DNA of 64,000 nucleotides, taken from JACCQS01 sp963766765 (lineage in GTDB: Bacteria > Actinomycetota > Actinomycetes > Mycobacteriales > Geodermatophilaceae). The position numbers were made by a program, and so were the translations under genes. The stretch spans positions 124,001-188,000 of the forward strand of contig CAVYBR010000014.1 of NCBI GenBank assembly GCA_963766765.1, written 5' to 3'. The notes beneath the pieces were generated by a model that worked only from the letters and a program-made list of their open reading frames with translations, did no database searches and was not told the DNA's origin. Of the stretch, positions 25,653 through 34,884 are shown in pieces (within the stretch, counting starts at the first letter, position 1; each line of letters opens with the position of its first letter).

Positions 25653-26672
25653 ATGACCCACGACGAGCGCCGCCTGCAGGTCCTGCGCGCCATTGTCGAG
25701 GATTTCGTCTCCACCAACGACCCGGTCGGCAGCAAGGCCCTCGTGGACCGGCACAGCTTGGGCGTCTCGGCGGCCACGATCCGCAATGACATGGCAGTCC
25801 TGGAGGACGAGGGCTACATCACGCAGCCACACACGAGCGCTGGCCGGGTGCCGACGGACAAGGGATACCGGCTCTTCGTCGACCGGCTCACCCAGATCAA
25901 GCCGATGACCGCGGCTGAACGCAAAGCCATCCAGTCCTTCCTCGACGGGGCGGTCGATCTCGACGACGTGCTCGGTCGCACCGTCCGCCTGCTGGCTCAA
26001 CTGACCCACCAGGTCGCGGTCGTGCAGTACCCGACCATGGCGCGCAGCGGCATTCGGCACGTCGAGGTATTTCGCCTCAGCACCAGCCGGATCATGCTCG
26101 TCGTGATCACTGACACCGGCCGCATCGAACAGCGGGTTATCCCACTCCACGTAGAGGTGAGCGACGAGCAAGTGGCCGATCTTCGCTCGAAGCTCAACGC
26201 GGCGATCGGCGGCCTCCAGCTCACCGATGCCAGCACAAAGGTGGCAGCCCTCGCCCGCGGCGTCCCCGACGAACTCCGGCCGCTGACCGCGTCGGTGGCC
26301 TCGGTCCTTCTGGAAACCCTCGTCGAGCAGCCTGATGGGCGGATCGTCGTGGGCGGCACGGCAAATCTGACCCGCGATCTGCTGGACTTCCCGATGTCGT
26401 TGCGGCCGATCCTGGAAGCGCTGGAAGAACAGGTGGTCATCCTTCGGCTGATCGGTGAGGTGGATCCCAGCACGGTGACGGTCCGGATCGGTGAGGAGAA
26501 CGAACATGCCGGGCTGGCCGCGGCGGCTGTGGTTTCGGCCGGCTATGGCGACGGCACCCAACAGCTCGGCGGCCTCGGTGTTCTGGGCCCCAAGCGCATG
26601 GACTATCCGAGCAACATCTCCGCCGTACGAGCCGTGGCGCGCTACGTCGGCCGCCTCGTGAGCGGGGGCTGA
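25653..26672 (+). CDS. hrcA: heat-inducible transcription repressor HrcA
   Basis: A 339-residue repressor. The N-terminal winged helix is recognisable from RRLQVLRAIVEDFVSTNDPV and LGVSAATIRNDMAVLEDEG, followed by the TSAGRVPTDKGYRLFVD hallmark and a C-terminal GAF-like domain ending in ISAVRAVARYVGRLVSGG. It binds CIRCE with help from GroEL. The ATG at 25653 is the first codon matching the family; the frame is open further upstream but that stretch is the operator region. The next gene, dnaJ, starts four bases after its stop. Confidence 0.96.
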   Translation: MTHDERRLQVLRAIVEDFVSTNDPVGSKALVDRHSLGVSAATIRNDMAVLEDEGYITQPHTSAGRVPTDKGYRLFVDRLTQIKPMTAAERKAIQSFLDGAVDLDDVLGRTVRLLAQLTHQVAVVQYPTMARSGIRHVEVFRLSTSRIMLVVITDTGRIEQRVIPLHVEVSDEQVADLRSKLNAAIGGLQLTDASTKVAALARGVPDELRPLTASVASVLLETLVEQPDGRIVVGGTANLTRDLLDFPMSLRPILEALEEQVVILRLIGEVDPSTVTVRIGEENEHAGLAAAAVVSAGYGDGTQQLGGLGVLGPKRMDYPSNISAVRAVARYVGRLVSGG

Positions 26673-26675
26673 TCG

Positions 26676-27806
26676 GTGGCGACTGACTACTACGCCACGC
26701 TGGGATTGACCCGCGGGGCGAGTAACGAGGAGATCAAGCGGGCCTATCGCAAACTGGTCCGCGACCTCCATCCCGACGTCAATCCCGATCCAGTTGCCCA
26801 GGATCGGTTCAAGCAGGTGGCCACCGCCTACGAAGTCCTCACCGACCCGCAGAAGCGGCAGATCGTCGACCTCGGCGGCGACCCGCTGGGCAATGGCGGA
26901 GGCGGCGCGGGAGCGCAATACGCCGGCTTCGGGGGGTTCGGCGACATCATGGACGCGTTCTTCGGGGGAGCCGGGAGCAGCCGGGGGCCGCGCAGCCGGA
27001 CCCGTGCCGGTGCCGATGCGCTGATCCGTCTCGACCTCGATCTGGTGGAGACCGCGTTCGGTGCCAATAAGGACCTCATGGTCGAGACGGCCGTCGTGTG
27101 CACTAGCTGCACAGGGGCCGGAACCGCGCCGGGCACCCACCCGCAGACGTGTACGACGTGCAACGGAATGGGTGAAGTGCAGAGCGTGCAGCGCTCCTTC
27201 CTCGGCCAGGTCGTGACCAAACGCGCCTGCCCGGCATGCGGTGGAGTGGGCCAGGTCATTCCGGACCCGTGCCCGCAGTGCGGCGGCGATGGGCGGGTCC
27301 GCTCTCGGCGAAGCCTGTCGGTGAAGGTGCCGGCCGGCGTCGAGGACGGGATGCGGATCCGGCTGTCCGGGCAGGGGGAGGTCGGTCCTGGGGGTGGCCC
27401 GGCGGGTGACCTGTACGTCGAGATCCGCGAACGAGACCACGACATCTTCACCCGTGACGGGGCGGACCTGCACTGCCGTGTGAGCCTGCCGATGACCGCG
27501 GCGGCGTTGGGGACGACGTTGTCACTGAACACACTGGACGGCGAGCAGGACATCGAGGTGCGCCCCGGGACCCAGTCAGGCTCGGTGCTGACCGTGCGTG
27601 CTGCCGGAGTTCCCAAGCTGCGCGCGACCGGCCGCGGCCATCTCTACGTCCATGTCGAGGTCCTCACTCCGACTCGACTCGATCCAGAGCAGGAGGAGAT
27701 CCTCCGCAAGCTGGCAGCGTTGCGGGACGAGGAGCGCGCGGTATCGACCAAAGCCGGCGGCGGGGGACTGTTCTCGCGGGTCCGCGACGCCTTCAACGGT
27801 CGCTGA
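26676..27806 (+). CDS. dnaJ: chaperone DnaJ (type with zinc fingers)
   Basis: A 376-residue Hsp40. The J domain carries HPD in VRDLHPDVNPD (about residue 31). A Gly-rich linker with FGGFGD follows, then four CxxCxGxG zinc repeats (CTSCTGAG, CTTCNGMG, CPACGGVG, CPQCGGDG, residues about 145-205) and the C-terminal substrate-binding domain with the DLYVEIRERDH strand. It stimulates DnaK ATPase. It is cotranscribed with hrcA, so it is probably the hrcA-linked DnaJ2 paralog rather than the dnaK-operon DnaJ1. Confidence 0.96.
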   Translation: MATDYYATLGLTRGASNEEIKRAYRKLVRDLHPDVNPDPVAQDRFKQVATAYEVLTDPQKRQIVDLGGDPLGNGGGGAGAQYAGFGGFGDIMDAFFGGAGSSRGPRSRTRAGADALIRLDLDLVETAFGANKDLMVETAVVCTSCTGAGTAPGTHPQTCTTCNGMGEVQSVQRSFLGQVVTKRACPACGGVGQVIPDPCPQCGGDGRVRSRRSLSVKVPAGVEDGMRIRLSGQGEVGPGGGPAGDLYVEIRERDHDIFTRDGADLHCRVSLPMTAAALGTTLSLNTLDGEQDIEVRPGTQSGSVLTVRAAGVPKLRATGRGHLYVHVEVLTPTRLDPEQEEILRKLAALRDEERAVSTKAGGGGLFSRVRDAFNGR

Positions 27807-27837
27807 TCTCCTTCCGCCCGGCTGCGGTCTGCCTGGA

Positions 27838-27843
27838 TAGGCT
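27838..27843 (+). promoter_or_regulatory. candidate -10 box of the HIT gene (leaderless)
   Basis: TAGGCT, identical to the box before nadD, ends six bases before the ATG at 27850. Confidence 0.45.
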
Positions 27844-27849
27844 CGGGCG

Positions 27850-28200
27850 ATGCCCGATGTGGACTGTCTTTTCTGCTCGATCGTGGCCGGCGACATTCCC
27901 GCGGACGTGGTCCACGAGACCGACACCACGCTGGCGTTCCGGGATCTGCAGCCGCAAGCACCGACCCACGTGCTCGTGATCCCGAAACAACACCAGCCAA
28001 CGGCGGCAGCGCTGGTCGGGGCCGACCCGAGCGCGCTCACGGATGTCATCGCGGCCGCCCGCGACGTTGCGGCCGCCGAGGGACTCAGCGACCAGGGCTA
28101 CCGGCTGGTGGTGAACACGGGGCCGGATGCGCAGCAGAGCGTGTTTCACGTCCATGTGCATGTTCTCGGCGGCCGACCGATGGAGTGGCCGCCGGGCTGA
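27850..28200 (+). CDS. HIT family nucleotide-binding protein (HinT-like)
   Basis: A 116-residue histidine-triad hydrolase. The N-terminal zinc-type motif is CLFCSIVAGDIP, and the active-site triad is HVHVHVLGG near the C-terminus. HinT-type enzymes hydrolyse AMP-lysine and other purine phosphoramidates. Located between dnaJ and phoH as in mycobacteria. Confidence 0.94.
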   Translation: MPDVDCLFCSIVAGDIPADVVHETDTTLAFRDLQPQAPTHVLVIPKQHQPTAAALVGADPSALTDVIAAARDVAAAEGLSDQGYRLVVNTGPDAQQSVFHVHVHVLGGRPMEWPPG

Positions 28201-28278
28201 ACAGGGGTCCGAGACAAATCCGAGCCGCCTGGCGTCGCCGAGGCGGCTAAACTTGCTGGCGTCCGAACTGTCGTTGGA

Positions 28279-29511
28279 ATGGAAAGCAGGGCCGCAGCAC
28301 CGTTGCCAACCGTCCCGCATAGCCCCGAGGGCGAACCCAGCACGCCCTCGCCGGCCGCAGAACAGTCCGCACCGCTGGCTGCTCCGGCCGCCGCGACAGC
28401 CGTCTCCGCCACCACCATCGTCGTTCCGCCTTCGGTGCCGATGGTCAGCCTGCTGGGGTCCGGCGATGAGATCCTCCGATTGGTCGAGCGCGAGCTCAGT
28501 GCGCACGTGCTCGTCCGCGGTAACGAGGTGATCATCACCGGGTCGCCGGCCGACAACGCGTTCGCCGTGCGCGTCTTCGACGAATTGATCGCACTCGTCG
28601 GCCAGGGCGGCCATCTTCGGCCCGATTCGGTCACCCATGCCCTGCACATGCTGCGCAACGGCTCGACCGAACGCCCGGCCGACGTGCTCAGCCTGAATAT
28701 CCTCTCCCGGCGCGGCCGGACCATTCGACCGAAGACGTTGAACCAGAAGCGTTATGTCGATGCCATCGATGAGCACACGATCGTGTTCGGGATCGGACCG
28801 GCTGGAACGGGCAAGACCTACCTGGCGATGGCCAAGGCCGTCCAGGCACTGCAGGCCAAACAGGTCAACCGGATCATCCTGACCCGCCCGGCGGTCGAAG
28901 CGGGCGAGCGCCTCGGATATCTGCCGGGCACGCTCTACGACAAGATCGACCCGTACCTGCGGCCGCTCTATGACGCGTTGCACGACATGATCGATCCGGA
29001 TTCGATCCCACGGTTGACCGCTGCCGGGACGATCGAAGTAGCACCGCTTGCCTACATGCGTGGCCGGTCACTCAATGACGCGTTCATCGTCCTGGACGAG
29101 GCCCAGAACACCTCACCCGAGCAGATGAAGATGTTCCTCACGCGGCTCGGTTTCGGTTCGAAGATGGTCGTGACCGGAGATGTCACCCAGGTCGATCTCC
29201 CCGGCGGGCAACGCAGCGGCCTGCGCGTTGTTCAGTCGATTCTGGACGGCGTCGACGACGTCGCATTCACGCATCTGACCAGCGTCGACGTCGTCCGCCA
29301 CCGGCTGGTAGGTCACATCGTCGACGCGTACGCCCGGTACGACGCTGAGATTGCCGACGGGGAACTGTCCGGGCCGGTCTACTCCAGCCAGGACCATCGT
29401 CGGACGTCATCTGTGGAAGGTCGCTCAACGAGTCCGCGCACGGCGCGCCGCGCCGACTCCGATCGGTCCGACAGTTCGGCCCGTCGCGGCGCCGCACCAC
29501 CTCGGCGATAG
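28279..29511 (+). CDS. ybeZ: PhoH-like ATPase (YbeZ)
   Basis: A 410-residue PhoH-family P-loop ATPase. An Ala/Pro-rich N-terminus of about 55 residues precedes the KH-like region. Walker A is GIGPAGTGKTYLA near residue 177, Walker B is FIVLDEAQNTSPEQ, and VVTGDVTQVDLPGGQRSG is the family's sensor block. YbeZ acts with the YbeY endonuclease, encoded 17 bases downstream, in rRNA processing and RNA quality control. A TAAACT box at 28248-28253 could be its -10, giving a short leader. The C-terminal 40 residues are basic and low-complexity. Confidence 0.93.
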   Translation: MESRAAAPLPTVPHSPEGEPSTPSPAAEQSAPLAAPAAATAVSATTIVVPPSVPMVSLLGSGDEILRLVERELSAHVLVRGNEVIITGSPADNAFAVRVFDELIALVGQGGHLRPDSVTHALHMLRNGSTERPADVLSLNILSRRGRTIRPKTLNQKRYVDAIDEHTIVFGIGPAGTGKTYLAMAKAVQALQAKQVNRIILTRPAVEAGERLGYLPGTLYDKIDPYLRPLYDALHDMIDPDSIPRLTAAGTIEVAPLAYMRGRSLNDAFIVLDEAQNTSPEQMKMFLTRLGFGSKMVVTGDVTQVDLPGGQRSGLRVVQSILDGVDDVAFTHLTSVDVVRHRLVGHIVDAYARYDAEIADGELSGPVYSSQDHRRTSSVEGRSTSPRTARRADSDRSDSSARRGAAPPRR

Positions 29512-29528
29512 GGGACTCGACCCCCACC

Positions 29529-30008
29529 ATGTCAGTGGACATCGCCAACGAGTCCGACATTCCGATCGACGAGCCCGCTCTTGCCGCACTGTGCCGCTAC
29601 CTCCTGCGTGAACTCGACATCAATCCGCTGGCCGAACTGTCGGTGCTGCTGATCGATGTCGACTACATGGCGAGCCTCAACGAGAAGTGGATGGACTCCT
29701 CGGGCCCCACGGACGTCCTGGCCTTTCCGATGGATGAGTTGGAAACCGCCCGTCGGCCCGAGGAATCCGACCCCAGCCCCGCGCTGCTCGGCGACGTCGT
29801 GCTGTGCCCGGCGGTCGCGATCAAACAAGCGTCAGCGGCGGGTCACAGCTTCGATGCCGAATTGCATCTCCTCACCACTCATGGGGTGCTCCATCTGCTG
29901 GGCTACGACCACGCCGAGCCGGATGAGGAGCGCGAGATGTTCGCCGTCCAGCGCCGGCTCCTCGACGCCTGGCGCGCCCATCGGGCCGACCGGTCGGGCA
30001 CCCGATGA
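29529..30008 (+). CDS. ybeY: endoribonuclease YbeY
   Basis: A 159-residue metal-dependent endoribonuclease needed for 16S rRNA 3'-end maturation. The zinc motif is TTHGVLHLLGYDHAEPDEE (His-x3-His-x5-His), and the upstream SGPTDVLAFPMDE is the other family signature. Its stop overlaps the ATG of the CorC gene (ATGA). Gene order phoH-ybeY-corC is strongly conserved across bacteria. Confidence 0.96.
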   Translation: MSVDIANESDIPIDEPALAALCRYLLRELDINPLAELSVLLIDVDYMASLNEKWMDSSGPTDVLAFPMDELETARRPEESDPSPALLGDVVLCPAVAIKQASAAGHSFDAELHLLTTHGVLHLLGYDHAEPDEEREMFAVQRRLLDAWRAHRADRSGTR

Positions 30009-31312
30009 GCTCGGCGCAGGTCACGCTCCTCGTCCTGGCGGTCCTTCTGGTACCGCTGGCGGGCCTGTTCGCCGCGGTCGACGCAGCGATCGGGCACGTC
30101 TCGGCGGCACGAATCTCCGAATTGCGCCGCGATGGCGAACGCCGAGCCGAGGTCCTCGAGAAGGTGCTGCAGGACCGGGCGCGGCACGTGTCCCTCCTAC
30201 TGCTGCTCCGGGTGACCTGCGAGCTCTTCGCGGCCGTGCTGTTCACGACCGTGCTCGTCCAGCTGTGGGGCGTGGGCTGGGGTTCGGTGCTCGTCTCCGG
30301 TTTGGTGATGGCCGTCGTCAGTTTCGTCGTGGTTGGCGTCGGGCCGCGCACCATCGGCCGGCAGCACGCGTACGGAGTTGCCCTCCGTACGGCGAGCCTG
30401 ACCCGGGCACTGCGCGCCGTCTTCGGTCCGCTCACGAACCTGTTGATCCTGCTCGGGAATGCGCTCACTCCCGGGCGCGGCTTCCGCGAGGGCCCGTTCT
30501 CGAGCGAGGTCGAGCTGCGCGAACTGGTCGACCTGGCTGAGGCGCGCGGGGTCGTCGAACACGGCGAGCGCAACATGATCCATTCTGTCTTCGAACTCGG
30601 TGACACGATCGCGCGCGAGGTCATGGTGCCGCGCCCGGACATCGTCTGGATCGAGCAGCACAAGTCGGTCGGCCAGGCTCTTGCGCTGGCACTGCGCAGC
30701 GGATTCTCCCGAATCCCCGTGCTGGGCAACAACATCGACGATGTCGTCGGCGTCGCCTATCTCAAGGACATGGTCCGGCGCGCGCAATCCGACGATGGAG
30801 CCGCCACCACACACGTCTCGGAGATCATGCGAGCACCCTCGTTCGTACCCGAGTCCAAACCAGTTGATGAGCTGCTGCGCGACATGCAGGCCAAGCGGAT
30901 TCACATGGCCGTCGTCGTGGACGAGTACGGCGGTACGGCCGGCCTGGTGACGATCGAGGACATCCTGGAAGAAATTGTCGGTGAGATCGTCGACGAGTAC
31001 GACCCGGACGAGCGACCGCAGGTTGAGCGGCTCCCCGACGGCTCGATGCGGATCACATCGCGCCTTCCGGTGGACGACCTCGCCGAGCTCTTTCAGTTGG
31101 AACTGCCCGAAGAGGACGACATCGACACCGTCGGGGGACTGCTCGCTCGGGAGTTGGGCCGCGTCCCGATACCGGGGGCCCAGGCCAACTATGCGGGGCT
31201 CTCGCTGACCGCCGAAAGTGTGGAGGGTCGACGGAATCGGATCGACACCCTCCTCGTCTCGCGGGTTCCGGAGGCAGAGGCGTCAACCAACGGAGTCCCG
31301 GAGGCACCATGA
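30005..31312 (+). CDS. CNNM/CorC-type hemolysin family protein
   Basis: A 435-residue protein with an N-terminal CNNM (DUF21) membrane domain of three or four helices, then a CBS pair (IAREVMVPRPDIVWIE and VSEIMRAPSFVPESKPV, about residues 200-325) and the C-terminal CorC/HlyC domain starting near LPDGSMRITSRLPVDDL. Members transport or sense magnesium/cobalt; here the CBS domains probably bind ATP-Mg. The conserved VVDEYGGTAGLVTIEDILEE block confirms the family. ATGA overlaps on both sides couple it to ybeY and the deaminase-like gene. Confidence 0.93.
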   Translation: MSSAQVTLLVLAVLLVPLAGLFAAVDAAIGHVSAARISELRRDGERRAEVLEKVLQDRARHVSLLLLLRVTCELFAAVLFTTVLVQLWGVGWGSVLVSGLVMAVVSFVVVGVGPRTIGRQHAYGVALRTASLTRALRAVFGPLTNLLILLGNALTPGRGFREGPFSSEVELRELVDLAEARGVVEHGERNMIHSVFELGDTIAREVMVPRPDIVWIEQHKSVGQALALALRSGFSRIPVLGNNIDDVVGVAYLKDMVRRAQSDDGAATTHVSEIMRAPSFVPESKPVDELLRDMQAKRIHMAVVVDEYGGTAGLVTIEDILEEIVGEIVDEYDPDERPQVERLPDGSMRITSRLPVDDLAELFQLELPEEDDIDTVGGLLARELGRVPIPGAQANYAGLSLTAESVEGRRNRIDTLLVSRVPEAEASTNGVPEAP

Positions 31313-31686
31313 CCGACCATGACCGGAGCGCGGGTGCCAGCAAGGATCTGGAGCCCGAGGACGCGAAGCTTGTTGTGCTGGCTCGCGCGGCCCGTGGCCG
31401 AACCGGTGCAAGTGAGGGCGCGGCCGTCCGTGATTCCGATGGCCGGACGTATTCAGCGGCGACCGTGACGTTGCCCTCCTTGCGACTGTCCGCGCTCCAA
31501 ACTGCCGTCGCCCTGGCGGCGGCCAGTGGGGTGACCAGCCTCGAAGCAGCTGCCCTCGTGTCGCCGGCAGAGTCCATGGACTTCGCCGGTGTCCATGCCG
31601 TGCGCGACCTGTCGCCGGCAGCAGCGGTGTTCCTCTGCGGGCCGGACGGAAACCTGATCAGCATCGACCGCGGCGACGCCGCCTAG
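31309..31686 (+). CDS. cytidine deaminase-like protein without zinc ligands
   Basis: A 125-residue protein with a cytidine-deaminase-like fold: AVRDSDGRTYSAATVTLPSL, then LSALQTAVALAAASGVTS and AAVFLCGPDGNLISI. The catalytic HAE and PCxxC zinc motifs are not present, so it is unlikely to deaminate cytidine. A similar small gene lies between corC and era in mycobacteria (Rv2365c). Role unknown. Starts in an ATGA overlap with the CorC gene. Confidence 0.8.
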   Translation: MTDHDRSAGASKDLEPEDAKLVVLARAARGRTGASEGAAVRDSDGRTYSAATVTLPSLRLSALQTAVALAAASGVTSLEAAALVSPAESMDFAGVHAVRDLSPAAAVFLCGPDGNLISIDRGDAA

Positions 31687-31761
31687 CACTCCGCCTCCGG
31701 GTGGCCGGCTTTCGAACCGCTGGCGGCGGAAACCCCGGAGCTGTGACCACCGTCCTACCTC

Positions 31762-32342
31762 GTGTCTCGCGGGGGGTTGAGGCGGCTCATCGGCGCGCTG
31801 TTGGTGGTCCTGGTCGTCGCTGGGTTGGGCGGCGTCGTGTGGCTCGCGGCAACGTCCCCAATCTCGGCCACCCTGGATGCCAACGGGCCTCGGCGGCCGG
31901 CGCAGATCCCGGCATCGATCCGGGTTCCGACCAATCGGGTGCGGATGCTGGCCTGGACTCGAATGGGAATCCCCTGACCTTCGCCGGGTCCCCGCGGGCT
32001 GCGGCAGCGTTCCTGGACCTGATTGTGGCCGGCGACTACGCCGCTGCGTTTGACTCTCTGACTGACGGGCTGCGTCTGCATTACGGCGATGCGGATGAAT
32101 TCCTGGCCAATCTGTTCGGCGTGATCGGCAGTCCGGGGTCGATTAGTGAGGTCAGCTCGTGGCAAATCTCTGAAACCCACGCCGGACCCGAGCAAGACGA
32201 GATTCATTTCTTTGTCGACACGGACCTGGGCTATACCAACCTCACGGTCGCTGTGACCGGCGAGGGCCGCCAGCTGAAGGTCTGTTTGTTCGAGTCGCCG
32301 GATGCAATCCAGGTCACCGGCGCTGCCTCCCGCTTGCCGTAA
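31762..32342 (+). pseudogene. CGYD-family membrane-anchored protein, divergent copy D, frameshifted
   Basis: The GTG at 31762 opens a frame with one membrane helix (LIGALLVVLVVAGLGGVVWLAA) that ends at 31977. A second frame, from about 31880, carries the rest: an Asp/Gly-rich linker and an extracytoplasmic domain (AAAFLDLIVAGDYAAAFDSL onward) that resembles those encoded at 36.7-39.5 kb. A single-base shift between 31880 and 31960 joins them. It lacks the first conserved cysteine and ends VCLFESPD rather than ICGYD. Pseudogene or sequencing indel. Confidence 0.6.
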
Positions 32343-32363
32343 GACAGCTGCGGACCCGACCGC

Positions 32364-32966
32364 CTAGTCGGGCAGCTCACGGCCCAGGACGGCAACACCG
32401 AAGGCCTCGGGATTGCGCACCCAGACCTGGAAGGCGCGCGGGGAACCGGTCTCATCCAGATGCAGCACGCTGACCCGACGCCGGCCGGGCCACCAGCCAC
32501 CCTTGAGCTTTGCCGTCGGCCACTCTGCGGGTGCCTTTCCGATCCGCGCCTCACGGACGGCGTAGAGGGGTAGGAATCCGAAGCTGGACACCTGGCGGAT
32601 CCCAGCGATGTCAAAGCTGATCCCATGATTGCTCACGGCCATCCGGAACGTCGACACCGCCAAGAGCACGGCCGCGAGAGCGATCGAAAATCCGATCGCT
32701 GCGCCGACCTCGGACCCCTGCGAAATCTGCAACGCCACGTAGGCCGGCGCGGCCACCAGCACCAACCCGCGTACCAATCGGCTGGCGGGCAGATGTTGGA
32801 AGTAGCGCAACGGGGCAGGCAGTTTGGTCGTCGACCGCTTCATCCGTGCCGGCATGAAGAAGCTGTAGGCATGGATCTGGCGGAGGTGCGCATCGCGTTC
32901 GCCGTACCACCGCCGGCGGGCCGCGCTGAGGTCGGCTGCTGAACCATTGCTGCGCTGTTGCGCCAT
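32364..32966 (-). CDS. PH-like domain membrane protein
   Basis: A 200-residue protein: a charged N-terminus, two adjacent membrane helices (LVRGLVLVAAPAYVALQIS and VGAAIGFSIALAAVLLAVS), and a C-terminal domain (MAVSNHGISFDIAGIRQVSS, then GWWPGRRRVSVLHL) that looks like the PH-like/bPH domain of small actinobacterial membrane proteins. Function unknown. It is divergent from era with a 60-base gap. The ATG at 32966 is chosen because the frame's upstream part lies antisense to era. Confidence 0.7.
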   Translation of the reverse strand: MAQQRSNGSAADLSAARRRWYGERDAHLRQIHAYSFFMPARMKRSTTKLPAPLRYFQHLPASRLVRGLVLVAAPAYVALQISQGSEVGAAIGFSIALAAVLLAVSTFRMAVSNHGISFDIAGIRQVSSFGFLPLYAVREARIGKAPAEWPTAKLKGGWWPGRRRVSVLHLDETGSPRAFQVWVRNPEAFGVAVLGRELPD

Positions 32967-33026
32967 GGGGGTGATTCTTACCCGATGCAACAACCGGGAC
33001 TCCCGTCGAGTGGGAGGCTTGCGGGT

Positions 33027-33908
33027 ATGCGCAGCGGCTTCGGGTGTTTGGTGGGGCGGCCGAATACGGGCAAGACCACCCTGCACCAACGCCGTTGTCG
33101 GCTCCAAGATCGGCATCATCAGTGATCGGCCCCAGACGACCCGACACGCGATCCGCGGCATCGTGCACCGACCGGACGCGCAGCTGGTCCTGGTGGACAC
33201 GCCAGGGCTGCATAAGCCGAGAACCGTTCTGGGCCAACGACTCAACGACGTCGTACGTACGACCTTGGCCGGCGTCGACACGGTTGTCTGGTGCGTCCCG
33301 GCCAACGAGAAGTTGGGGCCGGGGGATGGGTTCATTGCCCGTGAGCTGCGCGAGCTCAAGGGCACCAGCCTGATCGTCGCGGTGACCAAGACGGATCTGG
33401 TGAAGCCAGATCAAGTCGCCCAGCAACTCGTCGCAACCAGTGAGCAGGTCGACGCCGAGCACTTCGTCCCGCTGAGCGCCAAGACCGGTGCCGGCGTGGA
33501 CACCCTGCTGGACCTGCTGATTGCTGCCCTGCCGGAAGGCCCGGCGCTCTACCCGGACGGGACGTTGACCGACGAGCCCGAGAAGGTGCTCGTCGCAGAG
33601 TTGATCCGCGAGGCAGCCTTGTCCGGACTCTCCAGGAGCTGCCGCACTCGGTCGCCGTCACGGTGGAAGAGATGAGGGCGCGCGAGAACAGCGATCTGGT
33701 GGACATCGAGGCGGTGCTCTACGTCGAACGCGCGAGTCAGAAGCCGATCCTGCTGGGTCGTCAGGGGGAGCGGATCAAGTCCATCGGAAGCCGGGCTCGT
33801 ACCCAGATCGAGGCACTGCTCGGCAACCGGATCTATCTCGACCTGCACGTCAAGGTGCTCGGCGACTGGCAGGACGACCCGAAGAAACTGCAGCGGCTCG
33901 GCTTCTGA
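33027..33908 (+). pseudogene. era: GTPase Era, interrupted by two compensating frameshifts
   Basis: Era is a GTPase for 16S rRNA maturation and normally essential. The ATG at 33027 gives the G1 loop GRPNTGKTT, then the frame is lost by one extra base near 33084. The next frame continues from NAVVGSKIGIISDRPQTTRH through G3 DTPGLHKPR and G4 TKTDLV. A loss near 33615-33630 returns to the original frame for the KH domain (LLGRQGERIKSIGSRARTQIE). Net length is unchanged at about 293 codons, so the two shifts cancel. Such a pattern suggests sequencing indels rather than a dead gene. Confidence 0.85.
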
Positions 33909-33919
33909 TCAGGCCGGGC

Positions 33920-34787
33920 TCAGGACTGCCGGCGACCGACGTACAGGGTGCGGGCCGCCAGCGAGAAGAGATCGTCGCGATGCCCCAACCACGCGGAACT
34001 GCTCCGATCGAGCAGCTGTTGCCAAGCCGTCCGGTCGCTGTCGTCGAGAAACCCGCCTGAGCCCAACTTTTCCACCCGCTGCGTCAGGTCGTGCAGGACC
34101 GCCTCGGCTGCCGCCGGCTGCAAGGGGGTCGACTCTTCGAAGACTGTGCTGGCGGTGGTAACCCCTGTCAATCCGGCATGGCGCGGGCCGCAGGCCATCC
34201 GTAGGGCATCCGCACTGACGCCGGGAGCTCAGCGCGCATGCGGGCGAACCAGCGATCCTGGGCCGCCTCCAAGCGAAGCTCGAGTCCCGGCTCGCCCACG
34301 CCCACATCCCAGGGCAGATGTCGCTCGGCCAGGCCACCTTCGGCCGGGCCAGCCGACCGTCCACACCCAACAAACCCGCCAGCTCCGTGATCACCTTCTG
34401 CTGGTCGCCGACATGATGCAGGGAGGCGCTCGCCCAGATCAGGTCCGCACCGCTGAGCTGCTCCCGGACCGCGTTCACGCCGTCGGTCAGGTCGTGCTCG
34501 ATCAGCGTCACCCGGCCGGTCAGTCCGGCCTCCTCGATGTTTGTCGCGGCCGCGGCCAGCGCCTCGGGGTCGGTGTCGAGGCCCAGGACCCTAGCGTCCT
34601 CGGGAAGGGCACGTGCCAGCTCGATGGCCATCGGGGCGCGCCCGCAGCCGACATCGACCGCCAGGCTGCTGCTCGGCAGGCGGTTGCTCGACCCAGTCAG
34701 CTGCTCGGCCGTCCGGGTGTACCAGAGCTGCTCTTGCTCGCCCGGTTGCTGGAAGGGGTGGTGGCTGTGTTCGCATCGATGTCCCAC
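33920..34787 (-). pseudogene. class I SAM-dependent methyltransferase, two frameshifts
   Basis: The 5' frame holds motif I VDVGCGRAPMAIELA (about residue 45), the acidic loop LGLDTDPEAL and IWASASLHHVG. Near 34350 homology passes to a second frame (LAERHLPWDVGVGEPGLELR), and near 34210 to a third that ends in AARTLYVGRRQS at 33920. The segments together would give about 285 residues of a small-molecule methyltransferase. Substrate unknown. No stop codons interrupt the segments, so indel errors are possible. Confidence 0.7.
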
Positions 34788-34884
34788 GAGGCCATTCTGG
34801 GGCAGCGACCGCCGAGTTCGTTGCCCACCGGCGATTCGACCCGGCGAACCCGGGGATAGGGCTGTGCGGTGGGAGACTGGACAC

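Noticed and set aside
25461..27473. A 670-codon open frame on the minus strand across hrcA and dnaJ
   Set aside because: It is exactly antisense to two clear genes and its translation has no domain; long antisense frames are expected at this GC content.
32947..33675. The middle frame of era as an independent gene
   Set aside because: It begins inside the divergent PH-protein gap with non-family sequence and continues Era from the switch I region; it is one segment of the frameshifted gene.
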